Origin: Chitinophagaceae bacterium
GTDB lineage: Bacteria; Bacteroidota; Bacteroidia; Chitinophagales; Chitinophagaceae
Direction: 5' to 3'
DNA: 64,000 nt
Assembly: GCA_016720825.1 (NCBI GenBank)
Contig: JADKJV010000019.1
Location: forward strand, 43,754-107,753
Position numbers and translations under genes: made by a program. This document shows, piece after piece, positions 19,441-27,712 of this stretch. Position 1 is the stretch's first letter; the number at the start of each line of letters is the position of its first letter. The notes below the pieces were generated by a model that was not told the origin of the DNA, made no database searches, and saw only the letters and a program-made list of their open reading frames with translations.

Positions 19441-20890
19441 TCAGAGATTCGTGTTGAAAGTAATGGTGATTTTGGTCCTGCCTTTTTTGGCGTGTTGTTT
19501 CCATTTCGGACCTTCTTTGACCAGGCGGATGGCTTCTTTATCGCAGGTTTTGCAAAGTGATTTCTCCACTTTGATATTAACCGGATTGCCATATTTATCC
19601 ACCTCAAATGAAACTTCCACCTGGTTTGAAGCCGTTGGACGGCCTCTGTACTCTTCCGGAACGTTCAGGTTGTTAACGAGGTAGGTATCATAATTATCCC
19701 AGCCATCAGCAGGCTCGGGTTCTTCCAATGTCTGTTTGATGCTCTTTGCCCTTGCTTCTGCATTGGGTTTGGCATTGCTGATCACCACTTCATTCTGGCC
19801 TTTTTCTTCCTGCAGCACCACCCGGTTTAATGAATTATTGCTCCTGAGCTGGATATTGGTGTTTTCAAAACCGACAGAACGGATCTGCAGGTTCACCACA
19901 GAATCAGGGTAGGTAATATTGAAATTACCCTGGGCATCCGTATAAGTGCCGGCATTGTTATCGTCAGAATTCGTTACGCGGGCAAATGGAAGACCCGTGT
20001 TGTTATTATCGGTTACCCGGCCACGATACGTATTCTGGCTTTGATTATTACTGATAAAGCCCCGGCCCTGGTTATTGTCCGCCTGGATATTCTGGTTGTT
20101 CTCTTTGTAGTAATTGTTGTTGTTACCCGGACTGGTAGTTACGGCCAGGTTTTTATCCTGTTGTTTACGGCTGGGATTTACGGGAACAGTTTTCATGTCT
20201 GCCGTTTCCATTTTACTGGCTTCATCTGCGGCAACTTTTTTAGCCAGGTCCTCCCGGCGGTCTTCGGCATCCTTGACAGGTTGAACCTGGTGGGTAACTG
20301 TTACGTCCCTCACCGCACCACCGCTGCTGATTTCCCCGGCTGGTTGGTTAGTAGATACCGGTGAAGTGGCCGGTGTTTTGAATTTATCTTTTACCGGGCC
20401 ATCATTGTTTCCTGTTGCTGTTACCGGGGTGCCTGCGTCCACTTTCGTTGTAGTCGCACCGGTTGATTCTTTTACTATTTGATTTGCGGTGTCTTTTACA
20501 GTTGTAATGACGGGCTGGATCTTTGTCTCTTCTGTTTTTGCGATGCCTGTATCCTTACTCTTACCAGCCATTTTGTATACCAGCGCTGCTGAGCCTGCAA
20601 TAAATATAAACAGGGCAGCGATCCTGAGCCAGCGGCCATAAGATTTGCCGGCACCGATCGGAATCACTTTATCATCACTGGTTCTCTTACCAAGCCGGGC
20701 CTGGAGGTCGGCCAGGTCTGCTGTATGATCAATACCCGGCACCGCATAACCCTCCAGGGCATCTGCCAGGGAAGGGATCATCAAGCGCTGCTTTCTCCAG
20801 GGCATTGCGTTCCCCGGTTGTGAGCAGGCCCTGGTGATATTTTTCAATATCGCCGGCGCTAAAGGGTTTTATGGTATGATCGTTTGCCAT
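19441..20890 (-). CDS. anti-sigma-like membrane protein with CarboxypepD_reg-like and TonB-like C-terminal domains (frameshifted)
   Basis: About 483 residues in the corrected frame. The N-terminus (start 20890, MANDHTIKPFSAGDIEKYH...) is the short helical module with DDPFLADALEGY seen in Bacteroidota anti-sigma-type proteins. One membrane helix follows (LRIAALFIFIAGSAALVYKMAG), then a long Thr/Asn/Lys-rich periplasmic linker, a carboxypeptidase-like regulatory beta domain (TYRGRVTDNNNTGLPFARV...), and a TonB-type C-terminal domain (SFEVDKYGNPVNIKVEKS). One extra base at 20769-20771 breaks the frame. The sigma gene ends 15 bp upstream. The layout suggests a cytoplasmic sigma-binding end and a periplasmic sensing or energy-coupling end. 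Confidence 0.75.
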
Positions 20891-20905
20891 GAGGCATTAC
20901 AAAGT

Positions 20906-21499
20906 TCAATATTTTTTAATTTCTTCCACAGTTCCTGTTTTATCCATGCAGATTTTCAGGTTCCGCCTGCCGTTCTGGATAAAACTCCTGACCTGGTTCC
21001 ATTCCTGGCCTGTCAGCTCCACAATTTCGTTATAACACTTGCCTTCCAGGTAAAACAGCCGGATCGCTTCCTGCTGCTCAATGGTCAGGGTGCCGATACA
21101 GTATTCCAGCTTCCTGAAATTCTCTTCTTTCTCGAGCACACCATTCAGATGCACATTTTCTTCCGTTTGCATAAGTTCGGTCTTGAACTCCACGGTTTTC
21201 AGGTTTTTAGGCGTCCTGAGCTGCATAAGACAGTAATTCTTAGCTACCTGGTGCAGCCAGGCCCTGAAGTTCTCTACCTCGTGTTTCCGCAATTTTGTGA
21301 CCAATTCCTCGAAGATCTGCATCACGCTGTCCTTTGACTGCTCCGAGTCTTTGAAGTATTTCAGGCAAACCCCATAAACCAGTTCCATATAACGCTGGTA
21401 CAATTCCCCCAGGATCTTCATGTCGCCGGATTCTTTGTACAAGGTTACCAGTTCCTTGTCGGACAGGTTGGTGTGTGATATGTTCCTGATAAATGCCAA
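20906..21499 (-). CDS. RNA polymerase sigma factor, ECF type
   Basis: 197 residues. Region 2 (about 25-95, with LGELYQRYMELVYGVCLKYF and a pattern like FRAWLHQVAKNYCLMQLR) and region 4 (about 130-180, with TIEQQEAIRLFYLEGKCYNEIVE and a helix-turn-helix ending QVRSFIQNGRRNLK) are both present, separated by a short linker, as in ECF sigma factors. The anti-sigma-like gene follows on the same strand. Autoregulation is common for such pairs, but no promoter motif is claimed here. Confidence 0.9.
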   Translation of the reverse strand: MAFIRNISHTNLSDKELVTLYKESGDMKILGELYQRYMELVYGVCLKYFKDSEQSKDSVMQIFEELVTKLRKHEVENFRAWLHQVAKNYCLMQLRTPKNLKTVEFKTELMQTEENVHLNGVLEKEENFRKLEYCIGTLTIEQQEAIRLFYLEGKCYNEIVELTGQEWNQVRSFIQNGRRNLKICMDKTGTVEEIKKY

Positions 21500-21540
21500 G
21501 GGGATAAAATTAGGAAATTATAGTGAGGGGGGATCGTGGC

Positions 21541-21637
21541 TCTTGGCTATTAGCCATTAGCTGTTAGCTATACAGTAGGCGCAATCAGTTTTTTCTAAGT
21601 AGCCAATAGCTAATTGCCAACAGCTAAAAGCCAAAAT
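21541..21637. repeat. inverted pair of TTAGCTATTAGCC-type simple repeats
   Basis: TTGGCTATTAGCCATTAGCTG at about 21542 is answered by GCCAATAGCTAATTGCCAAC and AGCTAAAAGCCAAA at about 21602-21634, in reverse-complement orientation. The same vocabulary appears at 30085-30140 (TTGGCTCTTAGCTCTTAGC). This is one of the simple-sequence intergenic families of the genome. Confidence 0.6.
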
Positions 21638-21691
21638 CACACTACAAATTCTACAACAGAACAAACACTACAAACTCATATGTAATCTTGT

Positions 21692-21773
21692 CAGCCCCCG
21701 CATCTACCTCGTATTGGCTAACAAGTAACAGCCGGTTAGTGATACCGGGGCTGGTTTCTACCAGCCCTTTTTT
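21692..21773 (+). ncRNA. structured element with alternative stems ending in a strong terminator; leader attenuator or small RNA
   Basis: CAGCCCC at 21692-21698 can pair with GGGGCTG at 21747-21753. The same GGGCTGGT (21748-21755) can instead pair with ACCAGCCC (21760-21767), giving an 8-bp hairpin with a TTCT loop followed by T(6): an intrinsic terminator. The two pairings exclude each other. Between them GGCTAAC can pair with GTTAG. No gene on the plus strand ends here; the next starts at 21936, so the terminator belongs either to a leader or to a free small RNA such as a 6S-like RNA. Identity is not established. Confidence 0.45.
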
Positions 21774-21935
21774 ATTTTAGTTAAATAAATGATTTTAAAT
21801 GAATAATAAAGTTTAATTGAAATAAAAGTTGTTCTGTGGAACTGCTGATTTAGAAGCCAGAATTTCCGTTCCACGGCCATTATGAAATATAAAAACTTTC
21901 TGCATCTGGTAATGTAAACCCCAAAAATCAAGCGT

Positions 21936-23048
21936 ATGGCCAGGAAAATTCAACTCAATATTTCGGAGCCCTGTCATGAAAACTGGGAGGCAATGACCCC
22001 CGACGATAAAGGCCGGTTCTGTGCTTCCTGCCAGAAACAGGTGGTTGATTTCAGTGTGATGAGCGACCGGGAGATTGCCCAGTTTTTCAAGAAACCGTCC
22101 ACGGGTTCGGTCTGTGGCAGGTTCATGAGTGATCAGCTGGACCGGCCGATTGAAGCCCCCAAAAAGCGCATCCCCTGGCTGAAACATTTTTTCAGCATTT
22201 TCCTGCCCGCCATGTTTTTTTCCATGAAAGCGACTTCCCAAACTAAACTCGGGAAGGTCATAAAAACAACGCACCGGGATACCGTAAAACCGGAGATTCC
22301 TATTATCATGGGCGGCATCAGTTACGAGCCCTGCGTTAAGCCCCCACATACAATCAGCATTCCTATTAAAGGGGAGGTGGACATTATGCGCCAGTTTACC
22401 GGGGTGGTTGTTGATGAATCCGGCCAGCCGGTACCCTGGGCCAGTGTTGAGACCGGCAAAATCGGTAAGGGGACTGTTGCAGATAAGGACGGGAAATTCA
22501 GTTTTAACCAGAATGCGGTTGATCCAAATGGCACCGTTTACATTTCTTCAGCCGGTTTTGAAAGGAAGGCAATCCCTGCTAAAACATTTTTTAGCCAGTC
22601 AGGACCTTTTAAAGTGATTTTGAAAGCGAATGAATGGCTGCCAGAGGTTGTCGTCACAGTTTTTAGAGATTATAGTTGTGTAAGATCCGTTACGGGTGCT
22701 GTAACAATGATAAAAGGCGATACGCTGGTTGCAAAAACTCCTGATCGTTCAGATACTGCTAAAACTGCCAAAGATCCGGTGCGCATCCCCGAGTTTAAAG
22801 TATATCCAAACCCCGTGGCTGCCGGGGCCAGCCTGACCATCGAAACGAAAAATTTTGAAAACGGGACTTACCAGTTCACTGTTGTGGGTATGAGCGGACA
22901 GGTGATCCGGCAGTCAGATATCTGGATTGACCAGGAATCGGCTGCGTTGAGATTACCCGTTCCGGCCACGGCTTCCGGCACTTACCTGATCATCCTGCAG
23001 CACAGGAAGACGGGTAAAAAATATTCGGAGAAGATCGTCATTCTCTAA
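21936..23048 (+). CDS. membrane protein with N-terminal Cys motif, carboxypeptidase-like regulatory domain and T9SS tail
   Basis: 370 residues. The N-terminus (about 1-65) is hydrophilic, without a signal peptide, and holds a conserved Cys/His set: EPCHENW (Cys13, His14), GRFCASCQKQVVDF with two Cys, and VCGRF. This looks like a small metal- or thiol-binding domain and recurs in the next gene. A hydrophobic segment (about 80-98) follows, then a CarboxypepD_reg-like beta domain (FTGVVVDESGQPVPWASV) and a T9SS type A sorting domain beginning FKVYPNPVAAG. The topology is odd: a Cys domain that should be cytoplasmic joined to a C-terminal signal for outer-membrane export. The function is unknown. 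Confidence 0.75.
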   Translation: MARKIQLNISEPCHENWEAMTPDDKGRFCASCQKQVVDFSVMSDREIAQFFKKPSTGSVCGRFMSDQLDRPIEAPKKRIPWLKHFFSIFLPAMFFSMKATSQTKLGKVIKTTHRDTVKPEIPIIMGGISYEPCVKPPHTISIPIKGEVDIMRQFTGVVVDESGQPVPWASVETGKIGKGTVADKDGKFSFNQNAVDPNGTVYISSAGFERKAIPAKTFFSQSGPFKVILKANEWLPEVVVTVFRDYSCVRSVTGAVTMIKGDTLVAKTPDRSDTAKTAKDPVRIPEFKVYPNPVAAGASLTIETKNFENGTYQFTVVGMSGQVIRQSDIWIDQESAALRLPVPATASGTYLIILQHRKTGKKYSEKIVIL

Positions 23049-23061
23049 ACTGACACTGCTT

Positions 23062-23610
23062 ATGAAAAGGAATATCCATTTACATATTCCGGAGCCCTGC
23101 CATGAAAACTGGCAGGCAATGACACCCGTTGAGAAAGGGAGGTTCTGTGCGGTTTGCAGCACACAGGTAACTGATTTCAGCAGTATGAGCGACCGGGAAC
23201 TGGCTGTGTTTTTTAAAAAGCATGCTGCCGAAAAAATCTGCGGCCGGTTCAGGAATGATCAGCTTGACCGCGACCTGGCGATTCCCCGGAAACGGGTTCC
23301 CTGGATCCGTTACTTCTTCACGGTGGCTTTGCCATCCCTGTTATTCACCATGAAAGCAAAAGCGCAGGGGATGGTGATGGTTAAATTAAAAGATGACCAG
23401 GCAGTTACGCAGACAACCATTTTGCAAAGAAATACGCTATACGGAATACGCAGGCCTGCACCATTACGTCCTGTTGGATATTTGAAATGGTCGGATGCTG
23501 AACAAGAGACAGGTACAAATTTGCCGTTAATCCCGGACAGCCCAATGTTAATTTTCGGCCAGAAAATATCAATAGATTATGTAGTTGTTGAGGATATCCA
23601 TGTTCACTAA
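23062..23610 (+). CDS. paralogue of the preceding Cys-motif membrane protein, cut short
   Basis: 182 residues as read. The first ~105 residues align well with the previous gene: EPCHENWQAMTPVEKGRFC, a second Cys two residues on, DFSSMSDREL, ICGRF, and a hydrophobic segment after WIRYFFTV. The central part differs and is short. The stop at 23610 comes before the T9SS tail, which is still recognisable downstream (23638-23953), so the gene is probably broken. It lies 13 bp after its paralogue, so the two look like a tandem duplication in one operon. Confidence 0.65.
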   Translation: MKRNIHLHIPEPCHENWQAMTPVEKGRFCAVCSTQVTDFSSMSDRELAVFFKKHAAEKICGRFRNDQLDRDLAIPRKRVPWIRYFFTVALPSLLFTMKAKAQGMVMVKLKDDQAVTQTTILQRNTLYGIRRPAPLRPVGYLKWSDAEQETGTNLPLIPDSPMLIFGQKISIDYVVVEDIHVH

Positions 23611-23637
23611 AATTGAAATACCTCCCCTGTGATTTCT

Positions 23638-23953
23638 GGGTATAAATCCGAATCTCCGGAAGTAAAAACCAAACCAACATCCATGAAACAGGATTTTTTT
23701 AAAAATTTATCCTGATCCTGTTACCGCGGGCGGGGATATCCATTTACAGATTGCAGAACCTGAAGAAGGGTATTTTCAGTATAACATTATCGCAGCTGAT
23801 GGGCGGCTACTGAAAGAAGATAAAATCTGGATGGATAACAAAGCAAGGATGATTAACCTCGTAGTTCCGGAAACAGCGCCAGGTGTTTATTTTATCAGTC
23901 TTATTAATTCGACTACCGGCCAGAAGTTTACGGAACGTTTCCTCGTGCAATAA
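23638..23953 (+). pseudogene. detached T9SS type A sorting domain, remnant of the upstream gene
   Basis: From about 23640 one frame reads YKSESPEVKTKPTSMKQDFF and meets a stop. The next frame then reads IYPDPVTAGGDIHLQIAEP and ends with PGVYFISLINSTTGQKF and ERFLVQ, a normal T9SS type A tail. With the paralogue as guide this is the missing C-terminus of the gene at 23062. At least two lesions separate them, so it is either a decayed gene or a region with several sequencing indels. Confidence 0.6.
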
Positions 23954-23955
23954 AA

Positions 23956-24318
23956 ATGAAGGCCTCGCCAATTATATTACTCGGACTTGCCATCGCCGGG
24001 AGCTTAACAGCCAGCACCCAGCAAAATGAAAATAAGATGGAGTATACCAAATCCTATTACCAGGATACGGTAAAGAAAGGGAAGGCCGTTCATTATACCG
24101 AAATGCAGGAATTGGTCATTCTTTCTTATACGTATGATGACCGAAGGAACTGCCGGATGGAATATATATTCAGCCACCCCTTACCCGTTTGCCCGGAGCG
24201 CATAAAAGCAATCGCCGTCAACCTGGCCTGTCGGGCAGGTGATCCTTCAAGAACAATACCACGTCAGCCGCAAAAAACGGGGCGTGACCTCAGCCTTCCT
24301 TCTGCTAAATTTCATTAA
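23956..24318 (+). CDS. short secreted hypothetical protein, doubtful
   Basis: 120 residues with a plausible signal peptide (MKASPIILLGLAIAGSLTAST), starting 3 bp after the preceding T9SS tail. The middle is polar (YYQDTVKKGKAVHYTEMQE). The C-terminal third looks like a frame change: it includes GRAGDPSRTIPRQ-like low-quality sequence from a CCTGTCGGGCAGG element near 24228. I recognise no family. It may be the 5' part of a frameshifted gene. Confidence 0.35.
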   Translation: MKASPIILLGLAIAGSLTASTQQNENKMEYTKSYYQDTVKKGKAVHYTEMQELVILSYTYDDRRNCRMEYIFSHPLPVCPERIKAIAVNLACRAGDPSRTIPRQPQKTGRDLSLPSAKFH

Positions 24319-24341
24319 TCATCCCGTGTATCGATCCCTGG

Positions 24342-24920
24342 TCAGTTCAGGAATTTGACATAAACTTTCCCTTCTTCTCCAGAGGGGCTGTAATGGATAA
24401 AGGCGAAATGTTCAGTTTCGTATGTGTAGGTAGTCGCAATTCCGGCTTTCTTTACCGGTGAACTTTTCAGGAATCCCGTAAATGAATTGCCTGGCTTTAA
24501 AGCTGCGAGCGTAAAAAGTTTTTTGGTATCACCTTGCATAAAACGGGCGGCATCATTATAAATAACCATGCTGGTCATTTGTAAAGTACCGGGTGACCAT
24601 ACGATATAGGCCAGTTCCAGTTTTTTTTCTCCATTCGTATCATCAATCATATTGACATAGATGCGCATTTCATCTGTACTCTTTGGGTCTTTTGACCGGG
24701 TATTAAAATCATCATATTCCCAAACCAGCTTAGGTTGCGCGCGCAGTAAATCCATGGCTTCCTGTTTGGTCATGCCGGCATGCAGCCCGAAAAAACTGAT
24801 CTTCCTGCCATCAAATGAAGCGAGTTTGGTAATATCTGTTTTAGTGATTTCAGTTAAACCAGTCTGCGCCTGCAGGGTAGTAAACATCATCGTCAGTGCA
24901 ATCAGGAAAGCAAATCTCAT
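24342..24920 (-). CDS. secreted hypothetical protein
   Basis: About 192 residues. Start taken at 24920 (MRFAFLIALTMMFTTLQAQ), which begins a clear signal peptide; the longer start at 24953 would put a charged segment in front of it. The mature part is a mixed alpha/beta sequence with GMTKQEAMDLLRAQPKLVW, a pattern like the small SmpA/OmlA-type or DUF-type periplasmic proteins in which a short helix follows G-M-T/S-x-x-E. That likeness is weak. It is convergent with the short gene at 23956 and upstream of xerD on the same strand. Confidence 0.55.
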   Translation of the reverse strand: MRFAFLIALTMMFTTLQAQTGLTEITKTDITKLASFDGRKISFFGLHAGMTKQEAMDLLRAQPKLVWEYDDFNTRSKDPKSTDEMRIYVNMIDDTNGEKKLELAYIVWSPGTLQMTSMVIYNDAARFMQGDTKKLFTLAALKPGNSFTGFLKSSPVKKAGIATTYTYETEHFAFIHYSPSGEEGKVYVKFLN

Positions 24921-24984
24921 GTGCGTATTTTTTTTCAAATGTAGTGACCTCATGTGAGATTCCCATCCCGGGAACCGGGTATTC

Positions 24985-25884
24985 TTATTTAAAACCCGGA
25001 TGGAACTGTTCCAGGGTTTTCCGGAGGAATTCCCGGTTCAGGTGGGTATAGATCTCTGTAGTGGTAATGCTTTCATGGCCGAGCATTTCCTGCACGGCCC
25101 GTAAATCGGCGCCGCCTTCCACCAGGTGGGTGGCAAATGAATGACGGAAAGTATGCGGGGACACTGTTTTTTTGATGCCGGCTTTCAGCACCAGGTCTTT
25201 AATTATATAGAAGATCATCACCCGGGAGAGTTTGGTCCCCCGTTTATTCAGGAACAGGATGTCTTCATTGCCCTTCACTACCGGGATATGCACCCGGATA
25301 TCTTTCAGGTAGATTTTAATGAATTTGATTGCCGACCTGCCCATCGGTACCAGTCTTTCTTTATCCCCTTTACCAATCACACGGATAAAACCAAGGTCTG
25401 TATATAATCTTGAAATCCGCAGGTTCACCACTTCCGTAACCCGCAGGCCGCAGCTGTACATCGTTTCCAGAATGGCTTTGTTGCGTCCGCCCTCCGGTTT
25501 ACTGAGATCAATCTCTGCGATGATAGCTTCGATTTCTTCAAAACTGAGAACATCCGGTAATGATCGTTTGAGTTTGGGTCCTTCCAGCAGCAGGGTGGGA
25601 TCTGATTTGGAAATTCCCTCCACCTGGCAATATTTATAAAATGAACGGATGCCGGAAATAATCCGCGCCTGTGAACTGTCGCTCATGCCCAGTTCATTAA
25701 TGTCTTTCAGGAACCGTTCCATATCCTTTAGCACCAGTTCTTCAGGATTTTTGAGGATTTTTTTCCCCGCCAGGAACTGGGTCAGCAATTCCAGGTCGCG
25801 GCCATAAGCCTCAACGGAATGGGGCGACAGTGATTTCTCCAGCTGCAGCCATGCCTTAAATCCTTTTTGATAGGGTTCCCACAT
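24985..25884 (-). CDS. xerD: site-specific tyrosine recombinase XerD
   Basis: 299 residues, the normal size. An N-terminal SAM-like core-binding domain (about 5-90) is followed by the catalytic domain with all active-site residues: R148 (SCGLRVTEV), K172, H244 and R247 (HTFRHSFATH), H270 (LGHESI) and nucleophile Y279 (EIYTH). XerD with XerC resolves chromosome dimers at dif during division. Nothing around it suggests an integron or phage, so it is the housekeeping enzyme. Confidence 0.92.
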   Translation of the reverse strand: MWEPYQKGFKAWLQLEKSLSPHSVEAYGRDLELLTQFLAGKKILKNPEELVLKDMERFLKDINELGMSDSSQARIISGIRSFYKYCQVEGISKSDPTLLLEGPKLKRSLPDVLSFEEIEAIIAEIDLSKPEGGRNKAILETMYSCGLRVTEVVNLRISRLYTDLGFIRVIGKGDKERLVPMGRSAIKFIKIYLKDIRVHIPVVKGNEDILFLNKRGTKLSRVMIFYIIKDLVLKAGIKKTVSPHTFRHSFATHLVEGGADLRAVQEMLGHESITTTEIYTHLNREFLRKTLEQFHPGFK

Positions 25885-25917
25885 AATGGTAATTAGGTAC
25901 CGGAATCCCGGGGGAAA

Positions 25918-26571
25918 TTATTCCAGCCTGATGTCCTTCTGTATTTCAGTCCATTTTTTATCTATCAGCACTTTAGCCCAGATATGGGTAGGTGTGATGT
26001 TCACTGAATCCAGGGTTTCATGCATAGCATTAAAATCGAGGTCGGTTACTTTGCCAAAAGTCATCATAGCAGTATTGCCGGTAGCCATATCCTCCACGAA
26101 AATATTACCGCGGTCTGTATAAGCCACCAGGCTCTCATCCACTTTGTATTTGGGGTCAATATTATTAATCGCACTGTTGCGGCGGAAGATTTTACCGGTC
26201 ATTGAGTAAGAGATCTTACTGCAATAGCCCTGCATATTGCTGCAATTATTAGTCAGCATCCATACATAACTGGTATCCTTGATAAAGAAACGGATGCCGT
26301 TTTTATTGAACTGGATATCTTCCCCGGTCAGGTCCGAGAATTTCAAGCGGTGAAATGCACTCATGCCTTCATTACTCCAGGTAATACTATCTGGCAGGCA
26401 GCCTTTCATGGAAACATATACTTCCGGTTTCAGGGGATGGTTGATGGTGTAGCGGATGGTGTCCACAGCCGGACAACCTTCATCACATACTTTGGCAACA
26501 GCTTTATCACCGGATTTGCAGGAAACGATCAGTACCAGGCTAAGGAGAGCCAGTCCCAGGGTTGATTTCAT
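25918..26571 (-). CDS. hypothetical lipoprotein
   Basis: About 217 residues, start at 26571 (MKSTLGLALLSLVLIVSCKSGD). The end of the signal segment, LIVSC, is a lipobox, so the Cys at residue 18 would be lipidated. The mature protein has several Cys (VCDEGCPAV, KGCLPD, NNCSNMQGYC) that probably form disulfides. I recognise no named domain. It lies 34 bp upstream of xerD on the same strand and could share a transcript with it. Confidence 0.65.
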   Translation of the reverse strand: MKSTLGLALLSLVLIVSCKSGDKAVAKVCDEGCPAVDTIRYTINHPLKPEVYVSMKGCLPDSITWSNEGMSAFHRLKFSDLTGEDIQFNKNGIRFFIKDTSYVWMLTNNCSNMQGYCSKISYSMTGKIFRRNSAINNIDPKYKVDESLVAYTDRGNIFVEDMATGNTAMMTFGKVTDLDFNAMHETLDSVNITPTHIWAKVLIDKKWTEIQKDIRLE

Positions 26572-26693
26572 ATTGACATTTTTAGATATTCCCAAAATTA
26601 GCCAAAGCAAACCTGTATAAAAAATAATGACTGAAATATACTATGGATCATTGCTGAGGCTTCTCAAAGCCAGGTTATAAGTTTGGATTTTGG

Positions 26694-26711
26694 TCCCGAT
26701 AGCTATCGGGA
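26694..26711. repeat. CCGATAGCTATCGG palindrome, copy 1
   Basis: TCCCGATAGCTATCGGGA is an exact 18-bp palindrome. A second, near-exact copy (one base different in the centre) lies 35 bp away at 26729-26746, and a third interrupts a tRNA remnant at 57214-57231. It is embedded in GATTTTTGACTTTTGA-type sequence. Confidence 0.75.
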
Positions 26712-26728
26712 TTGGATTTGGGACTTGG

Positions 26729-26746
26729 TCCCGATAGTTATCGGGA
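26729..26746. repeat. CCGATAGCTATCGG palindrome, copy 2
   Basis: TCCCGATAGTTATCGGGA, the same element as the one at 26694 with a single central change. It is followed by TTTTTGACTTTTGATTTTTG, a simple repeat also seen at 30240-30280. Confidence 0.7.
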
Positions 26747-26806
26747 TTTGAGATTTTTGACTTTTGATTTTTGACTTTTTGACACGGCTTGTAGTATCTT
26801 CGGCGC

Positions 26807-27322
26807 ATGAGTAAGATGACACCCATTAATATCCGATCATTCAAACAGAAAGCGCGTTACAAGAAAAGAAGCTTCCGCCGCTTCCTGACAAAACTGGAGA
26901 AAAAAGCCCCCCGTGGCATGGAAGCCCTGGCTGCTAAAATGGACAAGGAAGTATGGAAAGAAATTGACTGTCTCACTTGTGCCAATTGCTGTAAAACCAT
27001 GACGCCCACTTTTACACCGGCTGACCTGAAAAGGATTTCTGCCCATTTCGGGCAAACGGTGGATGAGTTTAAAACAAAATGGCTTTACAAGGAGCGGGGA
27101 AGTGGTGACTGGATGAATAAGAAAGAGCCCTGCCAGTTCCTCAACCTGAAAGACAATAAGTGCAGCATCTATGCAATCCGCCCGGCAGATTGCGCCGGCT
27201 TCCCGCATCTACCCAAAAAGATGAAGGATTTCGCGCATGTGCATAAGCAGAATGTGGAGTATTGTCCTGCCACTTTCCGCATGGTGGAAAAACTGATGGC
27301 AGCTATCATTCCAGCATCATAG
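26807..27322 (+). CDS. YkgJ family cysteine-cluster protein
   Basis: 171 residues and soluble. The Cys set is typical of the family: CLTCANCC near residues 55-62, then CQFL, NKCSIYAIRPADCAGFP and YCPATF. These Cys are thought to bind an iron-sulfur cluster or zinc; the reaction is not known. The start at 26807 (MSKMTPINIR) is followed by a Lys/Arg-rich helix. The 3' end overlaps the convergent YraN gene by 6 bp. Confidence 0.88.
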   Translation: MSKMTPINIRSFKQKARYKKRSFRRFLTKLEKKAPRGMEALAAKMDKEVWKEIDCLTCANCCKTMTPTFTPADLKRISAHFGQTVDEFKTKWLYKERGSGDWMNKKEPCQFLNLKDNKCSIYAIRPADCAGFPHLPKKMKDFAHVHKQNVEYCPATFRMVEKLMAAIIPAS

Positions 27323-27673
27323 GAAAACATCTGACAACAGGAATATCTCGGGCGCGTCCGGCGGACGGAGCGTGACCGCAATAATATCATATTGAAACCA
27401 GGGATGACCCGGGTTCCGGCTGATATATTCATGAGCTGCTTTTTGCAGCTTTTTGAATTTAGCACGGGTAACCTGGTCTTCCGGATTCCCGTATTGCTGC
27501 TGGTAACGCGTTTTCACTTCCACAAAATGGAGAAAGGAGCCCTTGCGTGCGATGATATCAATTTCCAGGTGACCGAACCGCCAGTTGCGGTGCAGAATTT
27601 CATACCCGTTAGCTGAAAGCCATTCGCAGGCGAGCAGTTCACCTTCCATGCCAGTATCAATATGCCCTGCCAT
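27317..27673 (-). CDS. YraN family protein (UPF0102)
   Basis: 118 residues. It has the nuclease-like fold signature of the family: GEELLACEWL-type start (here MEGELLACEWLSANGYEIL), RNWRFGHLEIDIIARKG, and FVEVKTR, which together match a PD-(D/E)XK active site (Glu, Asp, Glu-x-Lys). YraN proteins are small putative endonucleases conserved in bacteria. The 3' end overlaps the YkgJ-like gene on the other strand. Confidence 0.88.
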   Translation of the reverse strand: MAGHIDTGMEGELLACEWLSANGYEILHRNWRFGHLEIDIIARKGSFLHFVEVKTRYQQQYGNPEDQVTRAKFKKLQKAAHEYISRNPGHPWFQYDIIAVTLRPPDAPEIFLLSDVFL

Positions 27674-27712
27674 GTGCTATCTTTGCAGCAATTTATCAAA
27701 ACAGGAAATCCT

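Noticed and set aside
27349..27375. A GC-rich repeat element GGGCGCGTCCGGCGGACGG
   Set aside because: It is palindromic but encodes the conserved C-terminal part of YraN in frame, so no separate element is needed.
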